Positions 40,101 through 50,790 of a stretch of DNA of 64,000 bases are shown one piece after another. Position numbers and translations under genes: made by a program. The notes beneath the pieces were generated by a model. The model saw only the letters and a list, made by a program, of their open reading frames with translations, was not told the DNA's origin and did not search any database. Every line of letters begins with the position of its first letter. Position 1 is the first letter of the stretch. The stretch comes from Haemophilus haemolyticus (GTDB lineage: Bacteria > Pseudomonadota > Gammaproteobacteria > Enterobacterales > Pasteurellaceae), in assembly GCF_001679045.1 (NCBI RefSeq), contig NZ_LYCK01000013.1, positions 1-64,000 on the forward strand. The letters run 5' to 3'.

Positions 40101-40586
40101 GTTGTAGCATCGAGAATTGCGATGACGAAAAAAGGCAATCGTCTAGGCATTGCAACATTAGATGATCGTTCAGGTCGCTTAGATTTAACATTATTTGGTG
40201 AAAGCCTAGAACAATTTGGTGAGAAATTACAAAAAGATACGGTGATTGTTGCTTCAGGGCAAGTGAGCTTTGATGATTTCTCTGGTGGCTTAAAAATGAC
40301 GGTGCGCGAGTTGATGACCTTGGATGAGGCTCGTTCTCGTTATGTCAAATCCTTAGCTATTAGTCTTTCTGACCACCAAATTACACCAAGTTTCATTAAA
40401 CAACTTAAAGCATTACTTGAGCCTGTTAGTGGTGGAACGTTGCCGATTAACGTGTATTATCAAAGTCCGAAAGGTCGTGCGTTGTTACGTTTGGGCGTGC
40501 AATGGTCGATCATTCCAACAGATGAAATTCTGACGGAATTGGTGAATTTACTTGGCGAAAGTGCGGTGGAATTAGAGTTTGAATAA
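37107..40586 (+). CDS. dnaE: DNA polymerase III alpha subunit
   Basis: 1159 residues (E. coli 1160). The N-terminal PHP domain has [16 protein letters not shown], the palm has [16 protein letters not shown] and the catalytic acidic pair in [16 protein letters not shown], then a helix-hairpin-helix region, and an OB domain near residues 985-1070. It is the replicative polymerase. It stands alone in the DNA here, between its promoter and a terminator. Confidence 0.98.
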   Translation: MSSQPRFVHLRTHTDFSMIDSIVKVKPLVKACAANEMVAMGLTDFTNFCGVVRFYGEMLSSGMKPIIGADVKVKSALCGDEYFDLTLLAKNNEGYKNITLLLSKAYQRGYNDLPYIDQDWLIEHREGVIILSGGTQGDVGKKLLKENAAEIESAVAFYQEFFANHFYLALSRTGRPNEERYIQAALKLAERCNLPLVATNDVMFLNAEDFEAHEIRVAIHDGYTLDDPKRPKRYTPQQYFRSEDEMCKLFADIPSALENTLLIAQRCSVTLRLGQYFLPQFPTGDLSTEDFLVQKAKEGLEERLAFLFPDEKVRLEKRPKYDERLQVELDVINQMGFPGYFLIVMEFIQWSKDNDIPVGPGRGSGAGSLVAYALKITDLDPLEFDLLFERFLNPERVSMPDFDVDFCMDGRDRVIEHVAETYGRGAVSQIITFGTMAAKAVIRDVGRVLGHPYGFVDRISKLIPPDPGMTLAKAFEAEPQLQAAYDSDEEVQALIDMARKLEGVTRNAGKHAGGVVISPTLITDFAPLYCDNEGLHPVTHFDKNDVEYAGLVKFDFLGLRTLTIIKWALDMINARMVREGKPQVDIAAIPLDDPESFELLKRSETTAVFQLESRGMKDLIKRLQPDCFEDIIALVALFRPGPLQSGMVDNFIDRKHGREEVSYPDAEYQHESLKPILEPTYGIILYQEQVMQIAQVLAGYTLGGADLLRRAMGKKKPEEMAKQRSVFKEGAEKNGVDGELSMKIFDLVEKFAGYGFNKSHSAAYALVSYQTLWLKTHFPAEFMAAVMTSEMDNTDKIVGLYDECLRMGLKVTPPDINIGKHHFSVNEQGEIVYGIGAIKGVGEGPIEALVTARNEGGIFKDLFDLCARVDLKKINRRTFESLIMSGAFDKLGPHRAALSKNLEDALRASDQHAKDEAMGQTDMFGVLTETHEEVENAYANTPPYTEKQILDGERETLGLYLSSHPVSRYLKELSHYTSTRLKDLAPNRRGQISTVAGLVVASRIAMTKKGNRLGIATLDDRSGRLDLTLFGESLEQFGEKLQKDTVIVASGQVSFDDFSGGLKMTVRELMTLDEARSRYVKSLAISLSDHQITPSFIKQLKALLEPVSGGTLPINVYYQSPKGRALLRLGVQWSIIPTDEILTELVNLLGESAVELEFE

Positions 40587-40590
40587 TACA

Positions 40591-40620
40591 AAGGCGTGAA
40601 AAATATCACGCCTTTTTTAT
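40591..40620. terminator. Bidirectional terminator, dnaE / ilvA
   Basis: AAGGCGTGA / TCACGCCTT stem with a T-run. It separates convergent dnaE and ilvA. Confidence 0.87.
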
Positions 40621-40624
40621 AAGA

Positions 40625-42166
40625 TTAACGTAAGAAATAACAATAAGATTTGCTTTCTGTTACATCTTCAAAAACATAATTGAGTTGAGCAAGTGCCTGT
40701 TCAAATTCTGCTTGTTCGGATTCTTCAATTTGGAAACCAGCAAGGATATTTCCATAGTCCGCGCCGTGGGCACGATAGTGGAATAATGAAATATTCCAAC
40801 GATTTTGCAACGTTTCTAAGAATTTTAATAACGCACCTTTTTGCTCTGGGAATTCGAACGTATATAAGCGTTCATTATCATTGGCTGCGCGCCCCCCCAT
40901 TAAATAGCGAACATGCGTTTTCGCAATATCATCATCAGACATATCCTCAACATCAAAACCATTTTTTGTGAGGTCTGCAATAATATCTGCTTTTTCTTGC
41001 TCATTTATCGTTCTTACCCCAACAAACACACAAGCACATTTATCATCTGCATAACGATAACTGAATTCGGTTACTGCTCGGTTACCTAATACATAAGCAA
41101 ATTTTAAGAAACTACCTGGTTGCTCAGGCATGGTCACAGCTAATAAAGCTTCTCGGTTTTCACCAATTTCACAACGTTCAGATACATAACGTAATGTGTG
41201 GAAATTCAAGTTCGCACCAGACAAAATTGCCGCCATATTTTTGCCTTCAATATGGTTTTGTTTTGCATATTTTTTCAAACCGGCTAAACCTAGCGCACCT
41301 GATGGTTCTGCAACAGCACGAACGTTCTCAAATAAATCTTTCATTGCCGCGCACACTTCGTCACTATCGACCAATACCATATCATCAAGATATTGTTGGC
41401 ATAGGCGGAATGTTTCGTCACCAATGCGTTTTACGGCAACGCCATCCGCAAATAATCCAATATGGGTTAAATCTGTGGGTTCGCCTTTGTCGAGAGCGGC
41501 TTTTAAGCATGCAGAATCCTTTGATTCTACACCGATGATTTTAATTTCTGGCATAAATTGCTTAAGCAAAATTGCCACGCCTGCAGCTAAACCACCACCG
41601 CCGACTTGTACAAACACATAATCCAAATCCGACACTTGTTGTAGCATTTCCATTGCTAATGTGCCTTGCCCTGCGATCACTAATGGATGATCGAATGGAG
41701 GAATAAATGTCATATTTTTTTCTTTTGAAAGCTCAATCGCTTTTGCTTTGGCTTCATCGAAATTAGCACCGTGCAACAACACCTCGCCACCAAAACCACG
41801 CACAGCATCCACTTTAATGCTTGGGGTGTTTTGTGGCATGACGATCAATGCTTTTAAGCCTAATTGTTTCGCTGATAATGCCACACCTTGCGCATGGTTA
41901 CCCGCAGAAGCGGCTATTACACCAGCTGCTTTTTGTTCTGCTGAAAGGCTAGAAATCATTGCGTAAGCGCCGCGTAGTTTAAAGCTATTTACTGGTTGGC
42001 GATCTTCGCGCTTGATCCAGATATTATTGTGCAGTCGTTCAGAAAGTTTTCCCATTTTTTGTAAAGGGGTTACTTGCGCGGCTTCATATACGCGTGAACC
42101 AAGTTTAACAATAGCGTTGATGTAATCTGATTGAGAGGGTTGAGGATTGGTGAGTAGGTTTTTCAT
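40625..42166 (-). CDS. ilvA: Threonine dehydratase, biosynthetic
   Basis: 513 residues. PLP enzyme with the lysine loop NSFKLRGAYAMISSL, the glycine loop VQVGGGGLAAGVAIL, and two C-terminal ACT-like regulatory domains (ALLAVTMPEQPGSFLKF and RLYTFEFPEQKGALLKF) that bind isoleucine and valine. It makes 2-oxobutanoate from threonine, the first committed step to isoleucine. It is the last gene of ilvGMDA. Confidence 0.97.
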   Translation of the reverse strand: MKNLLTNPQPSQSDYINAIVKLGSRVYEAAQVTPLQKMGKLSERLHNNIWIKREDRQPVNSFKLRGAYAMISSLSAEQKAAGVIAASAGNHAQGVALSAKQLGLKALIVMPQNTPSIKVDAVRGFGGEVLLHGANFDEAKAKAIELSKEKNMTFIPPFDHPLVIAGQGTLAMEMLQQVSDLDYVFVQVGGGGLAAGVAILLKQFMPEIKIIGVESKDSACLKAALDKGEPTDLTHIGLFADGVAVKRIGDETFRLCQQYLDDMVLVDSDEVCAAMKDLFENVRAVAEPSGALGLAGLKKYAKQNHIEGKNMAAILSGANLNFHTLRYVSERCEIGENREALLAVTMPEQPGSFLKFAYVLGNRAVTEFSYRYADDKCACVFVGVRTINEQEKADIIADLTKNGFDVEDMSDDDIAKTHVRYLMGGRAANDNERLYTFEFPEQKGALLKFLETLQNRWNISLFHYRAHGADYGNILAGFQIEESEQAEFEQALAQLNYVFEDVTESKSYCYFLR

Positions 42167-42247
42167 AGTGTTTGTTTTGATGATGAAGTGCAGTTAGTTT
42201 TTCCTTTGTTTTATCCCCCTCTTATGAAGGAGGGGGGAACCATTAAA

Positions 42248-44086
42248 TTATTTTAATAATGTTTTATCGCGTACCGCACCTTTGTCCGCAGAGGTGGCGA
42301 AGTGACCGAATACTTTTAAAGCGAAAGATACTTCACGTTCACGGTGAGCTGGTTGCCAACCTTTTTGATCTTGTTCAGCTCTGCGTGCTGCGAGTTCTTC
42401 ATTACTGATTTCTAAGTTAATTGCACGGTTTGGAATATCAATGTTGATAATATCGCCATCGCGTACTAAGCCGATTGCACCGCCAGAAGCAGCTTCTGGT
42501 GATGCGTGTCCAATAGACAAGCCTGATGTACCACCAGAGAAACGGCCATCCGTTAATAAAGCACATTTTTTGCCCAAGCCCATCGATTTTAAGTAACTGG
42601 TTGGGTATAACATTTCTTGCATACCAGGTCCGCCTTTAGGGCCTTCGTAACGGATAACAACGACATGACCTTCTTTGACTTTGCCACCCAAAATGCCTGC
42701 AACCGCATCTTCTTGGCTTTCAAATACGATAGCAGTGCCAGTGAATTTCCAAATAGATTCATCTACGCCTGCAGTTTTAACGATACATCCGTCTTCAGCG
42801 AGATTACCGAATAATACGGCTAAGCCACCTTCTTGCGAAATTGCATTTTCTTTATTACGAATACAACCGTTTACACGATCATTATCGACGGTATCCCAAC
42901 GGCAATCTTGTGAGAATGCTTGAGTTGTGCGGATGCCTGCTGGGCCTGCACGGAAGAATTTATGTAATTCTTCATCTTGATTGCGAATAATATCGTATTG
43001 GTCTAGTTGTTCTCCCATGCTCATTCCAAGCACGGTGTGTGTATTTTTATGAATTAATCCTGCGCGATCTAATTCACCCAACAATCCCATAATACCGCCT
43101 GCACGGTGTACGTCTTCCATGTGGTATTTATTGGTGTTTGGTGCAATTTTGCTTAAACAAGGTACTTTGCGCGATAAACGGTCAATATCTTCCATTTTAA
43201 AATCTACGCCCGCTTCTTGAGCAGCCGCTAATAAGTGTAAAACAGTATTGCTTGAGCCACCCATTGCGATATCGAGGCTCATTGCATTTTCAAAGGCATC
43301 AAAGGTACCGATTGAACGAGGCAATACGCTTGCATCATCTTGTTCGTAATAACGTTTGCAAAGCTCGACAATTTGACGGCCTGCTTTTAAGAATAATTCT
43401 TTGCGGTCTGCGTGAGTGGCTAACATGGAACCATTGCCTGGTAAAGATAAACCTAACGCTTCAGTTAAGCAATTCATAGAGTTTGCGGTAAACATTCCTG
43501 AGCAAGAACCACAAGTTGGGCACGCACTACGCTCAATGGCATCAATGCGTTCATCTGACACATTCGGATCGGCTGCTTCAATCATCGCATCAACTAAGTC
43601 TAAGCGAATAAGCTGATCAGATAATTTCGTTTTACCCGCTTCCATTGGGCCGCCTGAGACAAAAATTGTCGGAATATTTAAACGCATTGCCGCCATTAAC
43701 ATTCCTGGGGTGATTTTGTCACAGTTGGAAATACACACCATCGCATCAGCACAGTGTGCATTGACCATATATTCCACGCTGTCAGCGATTAAATCACGGC
43801 TTGGCAAAGAATAAAGCATTCCACCGTGTCCCATCGCGATACCATCATCCACTGCAATAGTATTGAATTCTTTTGCTACGCCGCCTGCTTTTTCAATTTC
43901 TGCGGCAACAAGCTGACCCATATCTTTTAAATGCACATGCCCTGGTACGAATTGGGTGAAAGAGTTCACCACCGCAATAATTGGTTTACCAAAGTCATTT
44001 TCTTTCATCCCTGTTGCACGCCATAAGGCACGTGCGCCTGCCATATTACGACCTTGTGTACTGGTCGCTGAACGTAGTTTTGGCAT
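42248..44086 (-). CDS. ilvD: Dihydroxy-acid dehydratase
   Basis: 612 residues starting [18 protein letters not shown] at 44086, after GGAGAGATTATTT. Iron-sulfur cysteines are in [12 protein letters not shown] and [18 protein letters not shown]. It dehydrates dihydroxy acids to 2-oxo acids for isoleucine and valine. It lies 59 bp after ilvM, with no ilvE between them, unlike E. coli ilvGMEDA. Confidence 0.97.
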   Translation of the reverse strand: MPKLRSATSTQGRNMAGARALWRATGMKENDFGKPIIAVVNSFTQFVPGHVHLKDMGQLVAAEIEKAGGVAKEFNTIAVDDGIAMGHGGMLYSLPSRDLIADSVEYMVNAHCADAMVCISNCDKITPGMLMAAMRLNIPTIFVSGGPMEAGKTKLSDQLIRLDLVDAMIEAADPNVSDERIDAIERSACPTCGSCSGMFTANSMNCLTEALGLSLPGNGSMLATHADRKELFLKAGRQIVELCKRYYEQDDASVLPRSIGTFDAFENAMSLDIAMGGSSNTVLHLLAAAQEAGVDFKMEDIDRLSRKVPCLSKIAPNTNKYHMEDVHRAGGIMGLLGELDRAGLIHKNTHTVLGMSMGEQLDQYDIIRNQDEELHKFFRAGPAGIRTTQAFSQDCRWDTVDNDRVNGCIRNKENAISQEGGLAVLFGNLAEDGCIVKTAGVDESIWKFTGTAIVFESQEDAVAGILGGKVKEGHVVVIRYEGPKGGPGMQEMLYPTSYLKSMGLGKKCALLTDGRFSGGTSGLSIGHASPEAASGGAIGLVRDGDIINIDIPNRAINLEISNEELAARRAEQDQKGWQPAHREREVSFALKVFGHFATSADKGAVRDKTLLK

Positions 44087-44145
44087 AAATAATCTCTCCG
44101 AGTAAAATTTGGTTAGGGTAGCGTGCAATGCCTTGCACTTAATTC

Positions 44146-44364
44146 TTATTTTATTTCGTTTACATCTGGCAATTTCGCCAACTGATTCACTAATAGATCT
44201 AAAGTGCGGTCAGATTTTACGGTGATTTTTAACCGCACTTGGGTTTCAATCAGTGTCATTTCCATTGTTGTAACGGTAAATCCGCGGTGACGTGTTACGC
44301 GTAAAATGCGTTCTAGCACTTCAGGACGATGGCGAGCGACGAGTTCCAGTTTATATTCATTCAT
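44146..44364 (-). CDS. ilvM: Acetolactate synthase small subunit IlvM
   Basis: 72 residues. It is a single ACT domain ([30 protein letters not shown]). It stabilises the IlvG catalytic subunit and makes the isozyme largely valine-insensitive in E. coli. The ATG overlaps the ilvG stop (ATGA-type overlap), so translation is coupled. A forward (44202) and a reverse (44232) uptake signal lie within this short gene. Confidence 0.93.
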   Translation of the reverse strand: MNEYKLELVARHRPEVLERILRVTRHRGFTVTTMEMTLIETQVRLKITVKSDRTLDLLVNQLAKLPDVNEIK

Positions 44365-46022
44365 TAGTTCATCTCCTCTACCATATCCGCGTTACATGCA
44401 CCCGGTGGCACAAGTGGCCATACACATTCATCTGGTGGAATACATACTTGTAATAAATAGGCTATTTTGCTGTTTAATAATCGGTTGAGTGCTGCATCCA
44501 CATCATCGGCGGACTCAATACGTTCTGCAGGAATACCGAACGCGTTAGCAAGCATTACAAAATCTGGGTTGTCATCTAAAATGGTTTCACTGCGACGTTT
44601 ATTCCAGAATAAATCCTGCCATTGACGAACCATACCTAAGCGTTGGTTATCCAATAGCAAAATTTTTACAGGTAAATTGCCACGTTTGATTGAACCTAAT
44701 TCTTGAATGTTCATCATTAATGAACCATCACCTGTAACCAAAATGACGTCATCTTGCGGGCGTGCTTTTTTTGCTCCCACTGCAGCGGGTAAGCCAAAGC
44801 CCATTGTGCCGAAACCTGCCGAAGTAATGTAGTTCTCTGGCGCAAAATGCTTCATATGTTGCGCTGACCACATTTGATGCTGCCCCACATCGGTACAAAT
44901 TACCGCATTATTTGGTTTGCGATTAGATAGGGTGTTGAGTAATGCCCAAGGATCAATCGGGCGATTACCTTGATTTTCAACATAAGTGAAATCTAATTTT
45001 GCTTTGAAATTTCTGATTTGTTCACGCCAAGGTTCAATATCAAGATCTTGTTTGAGTGCATTAAGTGTTTGGATTAAGTCTCCTTGTAATGCAACATCTG
45101 CACGGCGTAATTTATGGATTTCTGCCGCATCAATATCACAATGAATCACTTTAGCATGAGGCGCAAAAGTATCGAGTTTACCTGTTACACGATCGTCAAA
45201 ACGCGCACCGCAGACGAGCAACAAATCACATTCTTGCACGGCAAAATTAGCAGCTTTTGTACCATGCATACCAATCATTCCCATATACACATCATCATTT
45301 GGATCAATTGCACCTAAACCTTTTAAAGTTGAGACTGATGGCATTTGGGTCTGGGCTAAAAATTCGCGTAAGGCAGGAACAGCCTTCGCCATACCAACTC
45401 CGCCACCCACATAAAGCACTGGTTTTTTAGCATTTTTTAATAATTCTTTTGCTTCAGCGAGTTTATCTACTGAAAGTGCGGTCGGTTTTTCTGGTGTTTT
45501 AACGTAGGCTTTTACATTTGCTGGCACTTCACCAATTTGAATATCGCGAGGCACATCAATAAGAACGGGGCCGGGACGTCCGCTTTGGGCAATTTCAAAG
45601 GCTTCTGCAAAAACATCAGCTAATTCATCCGCACTTTGCACGATAAAGCTGTGTTTAGTGCAAGCAAGAGAAAGTCCTAGAACATCCGCTTCTTGGAACG
45701 CATCCGTGCCGATTAATGGAGAGGAAACTTGACCGGTAATGGCTACAACTGGAATGGAGTCCATCATGGCATCGCCTAATCCAGTAACTAAATTGGTTGC
45801 GCCAGGGCCTGATGTTGCAATACAGACGCCTACTTTTCCTGTGGATCGAGCATAACCAATCGCTGCGATGGCTGCTCCTTGTTCATTACGACAAAGTAAG
45901 TGATCTAAGCCTGCGTCATAAAGGGCATCGTAGGTTGGCATTATTGCGCCGCCTGGATAGCCGAAAAGAGTCGTGACATGGTGTGCTTTTAGGCACTCCA
46001 TGATGAGTTGTGCTCCTGTCAT
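44364..46022 (-). CDS. ilvG: Acetolactate synthase large subunit IlvG
   Basis: 552 residues and intact (the E. coli K-12 copy is frameshifted). ThDP enzyme with [17 protein letters not shown], the catalytic Glu in [16 protein letters not shown], and the ThDP motif [17 protein letters not shown]. It joins two pyruvates, or pyruvate and 2-oxobutanoate. It is the first gene of ilvGMDA. A -10 TACAAT lies at 46070-46065 upstream. No leader peptide rich in Ile, Val or Leu was seen. Confidence 0.97.
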   Translation of the reverse strand: MTGAQLIMECLKAHHVTTLFGYPGGAIMPTYDALYDAGLDHLLCRNEQGAAIAAIGYARSTGKVGVCIATSGPGATNLVTGLGDAMMDSIPVVAITGQVSSPLIGTDAFQEADVLGLSLACTKHSFIVQSADELADVFAEAFEIAQSGRPGPVLIDVPRDIQIGEVPANVKAYVKTPEKPTALSVDKLAEAKELLKNAKKPVLYVGGGVGMAKAVPALREFLAQTQMPSVSTLKGLGAIDPNDDVYMGMIGMHGTKAANFAVQECDLLLVCGARFDDRVTGKLDTFAPHAKVIHCDIDAAEIHKLRRADVALQGDLIQTLNALKQDLDIEPWREQIRNFKAKLDFTYVENQGNRPIDPWALLNTLSNRKPNNAVICTDVGQHQMWSAQHMKHFAPENYITSAGFGTMGFGLPAAVGAKKARPQDDVILVTGDGSLMMNIQELGSIKRGNLPVKILLLDNQRLGMVRQWQDLFWNKRRSETILDDNPDFVMLANAFGIPAERIESADDVDAALNRLLNSKIAYLLQVCIPPDECVWPLVPPGACNADMVEEMN

Positions 46023-46267
46023 TGTGTTTGGTTCCTATTGTTTTTATTTTGGGATAAGTTCAGCATTGTAGCGAAATTTCGAGTCATTGGTAGGGTTTAG
46101 GGCGAAAAAAACGAAAAAAGTGCGGTGAAAATTGGCTTGCTTTGAATGTTTATGTTCTTTTTATTAAAAAATTCATTAATTTTTACCGCTCTTTTGGCTT
46201 ATTTATTGACTGATGATTAGATTTCATTATATTGAAACTCTTTTCATTTTTTTACATAGGATAATTT

Positions 46268-47794
46268 ATGGCGCACTCAGCCCAAAAAGCGCAAAAGCGT
46301 GAGACTTTTTCTGGTCGTCGTGCATTTATTATGGCCGCGATTGGTTCGGCCGTCGGTCTTGGTAATATTTGGCGTTTCCCTTATACCACTTATGAAAATG
46401 GTGGTGGAGCATTTATCATCCCTTACCTTATCGCGTTATTAACTGCAGGGATTCCTCTTTTATTTTTAGATTATGCAATTGGTCACCGCAATCGTGGTGG
46501 TGCCCCACTTTCTTATCGCCGTGTTAGCCCGCACTTTGAGGTATTTGGTTGGTGGCAAATGATGGTAAATGTCATCATCGGATTATATTACGCTGTGGTA
46601 TTAGGCTGGGCGGCAAGCTACACCTATTTTTCTTTCACTGGCGCATGGGGTGATAAACCAATCGATTTCTTCATCGGTGAATTCTTAAAAATGGGCGACA
46701 TTAAAAACGGCGTTAGTTTTGAATTTGTCGGCATGGTTACTGGCCCATTAATTGCGATGTGGATTGTTGCGTTAGGCGTGCTTTCTATGGGCGTTCAAAA
46801 AGGGATTGCTAAAGCATCCTCTGTATTGATGCCTGTACTCGTTGTAATGTTTATGGCGCTTGTGATTTATTCCTTATTCTTACCAGGTGCGGCAAAAGGT
46901 TTAGATGCATTATTTACACCAGATTGGACAAAATTATCCAATCCAAGTGTATGGATTGCCGCTTATGGACAAATCTTCTTCTCTCTTTCTATCGGCTTTG
47001 GGATTATGGTGACTTACGCCTCTTATCTTAAAAAAGAATCCGATTTAACGGGAAGTGGCTTGGTTGTAGGTTTTGCTAATAGTAGCTTTGAAGTGTTAGC
47101 GGGTATCGGCGTATTTGCAGCATTAGGTTTTATTGCAACAGCGCAAGGTCAAGAAGTGAGCGAGGTGGCAAAAGGCGGAATTGGTTTAGCATTTTTTGCG
47201 TTCCCAACCATCATCAACAAAGCACCATTTGGCGAAGTGCTTGGCGTATTGTTCTTTGGATCATTAACCTTTGCGGCATTAACTTCATTCATTTCTGTAA
47301 TTGAGGTAATTATTTCCGCAATTCAAGATAAAATTCGTATTAGCCGTGGGAAAGTAACGTTTATCGTGGGTGTACCAATGATGTTAGTTTCTGTCATCTT
47401 ATTCGGCACGACAACTGGCTTACCAATGTTAGATGTGTTCGATAAATTCGTAAACTATTTCGGTATTGTTGCCGTAGCATTTGCTTCTTTAATTGCGATT
47501 GTGGCAAATGAAAAACTCGGTTTATTGGGTAATCACTTAAACGAAACTTCATCTTTCAAAGTGGGTTTCTTCTGGCGTTTATGCATTGTATTAACGAGTG
47601 GTGTTTTAGCATTCATGCTTTTCAGCGAAGGGGCAAAAGTCTTCTCTGAAGGTTATGAAGGTTATCCAAACTGGTTCGTAAACACCTTTGGTTGGGGGAT
47701 GTCCATTAGCTTACTTGTCGTGGCATTCTTCCTTTCTCGCTTAAAATGGAAAAGCGACACCAAGTTAACCATTGATGAAACTAAAGGAGAATAA
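46268..47794 (+). CDS. Sodium-dependent NSS/SNF transporter (MetP-like)
   Basis: 508 residues with about 11-12 membrane segments. The family signature [20 protein letters not shown] is present near the N-terminus, with Na-site residues in that helix. NSS transporters import amino acids with sodium. The 31-residue metS-like gene one base after the stop marks it as a MetPS-type methionine/alanine importer in Corynebacterium terms; the actual substrate is unproven. Confidence 0.9.
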   Translation: MAHSAQKAQKRETFSGRRAFIMAAIGSAVGLGNIWRFPYTTYENGGGAFIIPYLIALLTAGIPLLFLDYAIGHRNRGGAPLSYRRVSPHFEVFGWWQMMVNVIIGLYYAVVLGWAASYTYFSFTGAWGDKPIDFFIGEFLKMGDIKNGVSFEFVGMVTGPLIAMWIVALGVLSMGVQKGIAKASSVLMPVLVVMFMALVIYSLFLPGAAKGLDALFTPDWTKLSNPSVWIAAYGQIFFSLSIGFGIMVTYASYLKKESDLTGSGLVVGFANSSFEVLAGIGVFAALGFIATAQGQEVSEVAKGGIGLAFFAFPTIINKAPFGEVLGVLFFGSLTFAALTSFISVIEVIISAIQDKIRISRGKVTFIVGVPMMLVSVILFGTTTGLPMLDVFDKFVNYFGIVAVAFASLIAIVANEKLGLLGNHLNETSSFKVGFFWRLCIVLTSGVLAFMLFSEGAKVFSEGYEGYPNWFVNTFGWGMSISLLVVAFFLSRLKWKSDTKLTIDETKGE

Positions 47795-47795
47795 A

Positions 47796-47891
47796 ATGAG
47801 TACTGGTGCAATTATTATGATGATCGTGTCTCTCGCTTTGGTATGGGGTGGATTGGTTTACGCCCTGATTCGATTACCAAAAGAAGAATAA
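47796..47891 (+). CDS. metS: MetS-like 31-residue small subunit of the NSS transporter
   Basis: Small ORF that starts 1 bp after the transporter stop, with AAAGGAGAATAAA as ribosome binding site. It begins MSTGAIIMMIVSLALVWGG, has one membrane helix and ends RLPKEE. This matches the 'methionine/alanine import NSS transporter subunit MetS' pattern: one helix and a short charged tail. In Corynebacterium the small subunit is needed for transport. It is too short for most gene finders. Confidence 0.87.
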   Translation: MSTGAIIMMIVSLALVWGGLVYALIRLPKEE

Positions 47892-47993
47892 TCATAAATC
47901 TGACCGCACTTTGATCTGTCCCCCAAAATTTGGACTAAATAACCAATTGATTAAGGTGTAGATTATTAACAAGCATTATTCGATATTATTTAA

Positions 47994-48037
47994 GGGGCTG
48001 AAGCAGATTAACATCATTGCTAATCTACTTCAGCCTC
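47994..48037. mobile_element. Possible insertion-sequence end pair or MITE (GGGGCTGAAG type)
   Basis: The left arm GGGGCTGAAGCAGATTAAC and right arm GCTAATCTACTTCAGCCTC match at 16 of 19 positions as an inverted repeat, separated by 6 bp. IS1016/IS1595-type elements of Haemophilus, as I recall, have about 19-bp ends starting GGGGCTG, so this could be an element deleted down to its ends. No target-site duplication is visible. It could also be only a strong hairpin after metS. Confidence 0.4.
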
Positions 48038-48129
48038 TAATATTTTTAATGTTTATCTAATATTAATGCTAATTTTATATAAAAAGCGTTGTAAGCTTAT
48101 ATATAAGATATGGTAGATAAGAATAAAAA

Positions 48130-48153
48130 AGCGACTTACTTTCACATAAGTCG
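48130..48153. terminator. Terminator after norB
   Basis: GCGACTT / AAGTCGC stem flanked by runs of A and T, which can act on either strand. It lies 18 bp beyond the norB stop. Confidence 0.82.
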
Positions 48154-48171
48154 CTTTTTGGGATAACCTAA

Positions 48172-50412
48172 CTAAGTATGTTTAGGTCTGAAGAAAATCA
48201 TCGTAAAGATTTGCCAGAAGAAAGCTAGTGCACCGAAGATGAATACCACATCACCACCTAAACGAACCCAACGTAAGGTATCGAATAATGGTTGTTGCAT
48301 AAAGTCTTCACTACGTGCATACCATAAGCCTTCAGAGATACTTGCATATCCTTGGATAACACCGATAGGTAATAAGCTTGATACGATCATCAGCACTAAA
48401 CCGCCGTTTAATAACCAGAAGCCCCATTTCATTAACTTATCGTTAAATGGTGTATCCGGACGTAAATAACGAGCGATTAAGAATACGAAACCTAATGCTA
48501 AGAAGCCATACACACCGAATAATGCAGCGTGAGCGTGAACAGCAGTTGTGTTCAAGCCTTGAACATAGTAGAGTGAAATTGGTGGGTTGATTAAGAAACC
48601 AAATACACCAGCACCTAACATATTCCAGAATGCGACGGCTACGAAGCAGTAAAGAGGCCATTTTAAACGGTCCATCCAAGGTGTTTTTTGTTGCATTGCC
48701 CAGTGTTCCCAAGCTTCATGACCTAATAACACTAATGGAACCACTTCAAGTGCTGAGAATGACGCACCTACTGCGATAATTGGTGTGGTTGCACCTGCAA
48801 AATATAGGTGGTGGAACGTACCAGGAATACCGCCGATTAAGAATAATGCTGCTTCAGTAATGGTTGCCACAGTTGCAGTACGACGTGAAACTAAACCTAA
48901 ACTTACGAAGATGAATGAGAGTGCCGCTACAGAGAATACTTCGAAGAAGCCTTCTACCCATAGGTGAACCACCCACCAGCGCCAGTATTCCATCACAGAA
49001 ATGTGAGTGTGCTCGCCGTAGAATAATGCAGGGCCATAGAATAAGCCGATTGCAATGACAGAAGCGAAGAATAACGCTAATAAGTTTTTGTCTCCTGGTT
49101 GTTTGAATGCGTTCACTGTACCGCGAAGCATTAAGACTAACCAGAATAAGATGCCTACGAATTTCACCGCTTGCCAGAAACGACCTAAGTCAATGAACTC
49201 ATAGCCTTGGTGACCGAACATGAAGCTCCATTCTTCTGGAAGAATATGTGCAATCGCTAAATAGCTACCAGTGAATGAACCGACGACTAATACTACTAAT
49301 GCCCAGAATAAAACATCCACGCCCAATTTTTGGAATTTTGGATCTTTACCGCCATTAATGATTGGTGCAAGGAATAAACCACCAGCAAGGAAGGCCATCG
49401 CAATCCAGAATAAGGCTGATTGAATATGCCAAGTACGTATTAATGAATAAGGAAAATATTGCGAAATATCAATACCATAGAATTCTTGACCTTCAACGGT
49501 ATAGTGAGCAACAATCGCCCCTAAATTCACTTGCAGTAAGAATAATGCAAGCACCGTAAAGAGATATTTGCCTAATGCGCGTTGAGAAGGGGTTAACTGT
49601 AGTTTTGTTAGGGGATCAACTTCCGGAATAGGGGGATCTTGTTCATCTTCACGTTTTTTGAATGACCAAATCCAAACAACGAAACCAATACCCGCAATCA
49701 GGAATACCACACTCGCAATAGACCAAACCACGTTTTCTGGTGTTGGCACGTTATTGATTAATGGCTCGTGTGGCCAGTTGTTGGTATAACTTGCATTTGT
49801 ATTTGGACGTTCAGCTGAAGCAGTCCATGCAGTCCAGAAGAAGAATTTCGTTAAGTCTTTACGTGCTTGTAGGTCAGGAAGGGTATTATCCTTCATAGCA
49901 AAGTGTTCACGCGTGACTTTAGTCGCAGGATCATCGCCGTATAAAGAAATGTAGTATTGTGCAGTTTTTTCCATTGCCGCTAAACGGGTATTTGAAAGCA
50001 CAACGGTGTCATTTTCAACTTTGCTGCTACGGTATTCTTTAGTTAAACGTGCTTTTAATAAAGCTTGTTGTTCTTCATTAAGATCTGCAAAGTTTTTACC
50101 AAATTCTTTATTTGCAGTGATATCTAACCAGTTGGTTAATTCACGATGTAGCCAATCTGCAGTCCAGTCAGGTGCTTGGTATGCACCATGACCCCAAACA
50201 GAACCCACTTGCATACCACCAGTGGTTTGCCAAGCGGTTTGACCATGTAAAATTTCATCGTGAGTAATCACTTTTTCACCTGATTCTGAAACATATTGTT
50301 GCGGAATTGGTGGTGCTTCACGATAAACTTCAAACCCATAGTAACCGAGAATGGAGAATGCTCCAATCAATACGGCGACTAATAGGTACCAGAACTTTTT
50401 ATACTGTCCCAT
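48172..50412 (-). CDS. norB: Quinol-dependent nitric oxide reductase (qNOR)
   Basis: 746 residues. A fused N-terminal cytochrome-c-like extension without a CXXCH haem motif (residues 1-220) is followed by a 12-helix haem-copper-oxidase core. HIQSALFWIAMAFLAGG, HLWVEGFFEVFSVAAL (catalytic Glu and His region) and NTTAVHAHAALFGVYG hold the haem and FeB ligands. Length and the missing haem c mark the single-subunit quinol type. It reduces NO to N2O at the inner membrane. It is divergent from a cytochrome c peroxidase gene. Confidence 0.94.
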   Translation of the reverse strand: MGQYKKFWYLLVAVLIGAFSILGYYGFEVYREAPPIPQQYVSESGEKVITHDEILHGQTAWQTTGGMQVGSVWGHGAYQAPDWTADWLHRELTNWLDITANKEFGKNFADLNEEQQALLKARLTKEYRSSKVENDTVVLSNTRLAAMEKTAQYYISLYGDDPATKVTREHFAMKDNTLPDLQARKDLTKFFFWTAWTASAERPNTNASYTNNWPHEPLINNVPTPENVVWSIASVVFLIAGIGFVVWIWSFKKREDEQDPPIPEVDPLTKLQLTPSQRALGKYLFTVLALFLLQVNLGAIVAHYTVEGQEFYGIDISQYFPYSLIRTWHIQSALFWIAMAFLAGGLFLAPIINGGKDPKFQKLGVDVLFWALVVLVVGSFTGSYLAIAHILPEEWSFMFGHQGYEFIDLGRFWQAVKFVGILFWLVLMLRGTVNAFKQPGDKNLLALFFASVIAIGLFYGPALFYGEHTHISVMEYWRWWVVHLWVEGFFEVFSVAALSFIFVSLGLVSRRTATVATITEAALFLIGGIPGTFHHLYFAGATTPIIAVGASFSALEVVPLVLLGHEAWEHWAMQQKTPWMDRLKWPLYCFVAVAFWNMLGAGVFGFLINPPISLYYVQGLNTTAVHAHAALFGVYGFLALGFVFLIARYLRPDTPFNDKLMKWGFWLLNGGLVLMIVSSLLPIGVIQGYASISEGLWYARSEDFMQQPLFDTLRWVRLGGDVVFIFGALAFFWQIFTMIFFRPKHT

Positions 50413-50790
50413 TTTATCACTCCTAGGTTATTGAAAATTAACTTCCGATTTAAAATCATAGGTAAATATTTTACATAAAGCAAAATACCTGACTAATTAT
50501 ATCGGGTATTGTGGTGCTAAAATAATACCTATAACAAAGTAATTGACTAAAATAGTAGGTTATTTTGATTGAGATCATCAAAAAAGCGCAGTTAAAAAAT
50601 GTTTTAACAGTTCTTCAATTCACAAAAGCATTGCTTTTCTACTATTAAGTTTAAGTATGTAAGAAAAGGTTTAAAAATTTGAGTTTGGTGTAAGATATCA
50701 ATGTTTAAGTTAATTTATGCGCAGTCTAAATTTATAATGATGGACTTACTTTGACTAAGTGCAGTTATTTTTTATGCCCGTGGAGTTAGA
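50413..50790. promoter_or_regulatory. Divergent control region norB / cytochrome c peroxidase
   Basis: 378 bp without a gene. An FNR-like site TTGATTGAGATCAT at 50565-50578 fits TTGATN4ATCAA with one mismatch. Two dyads have AGGTA/TACCT-type arms: 50460-50490 (including TATTTT / AAAATA) and 50504-50530 (GGGTATT / AATACCT). The norB start is 48-118 bp from these dyads, a plausible place for an NO-responsive repressor such as NsrR, or for NarP. Identities of the binding proteins are inferred. Confidence 0.55.

Larger units (their letters stand above)
47892..48171. other. Non-coding region with a 19-bp imperfect inverted repeat
   Basis: 280 bp between metS and norB. It holds an uptake signal at 47903, a segment beginning TGTCCCCCAAAATTTGGAC near 47918 that resembles an insertion-sequence end, and the inverted repeat at 47994-48037. 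It ends with the norB terminator at 48130-48153. No complete transposase is present. Confidence 0.6.

Noticed and set aside
41196-41621. Antisense 141-codon frame inside ilvA
   Set aside because: It is the complement of conserved ilvA codons, with no start signal and no known family.
46023-46267. Leader peptide and attenuator upstream of ilvG
   Set aside because: Searched on the minus strand; no short ORF rich in Ile/Val/Leu and no convincing terminator before the ilvG start.
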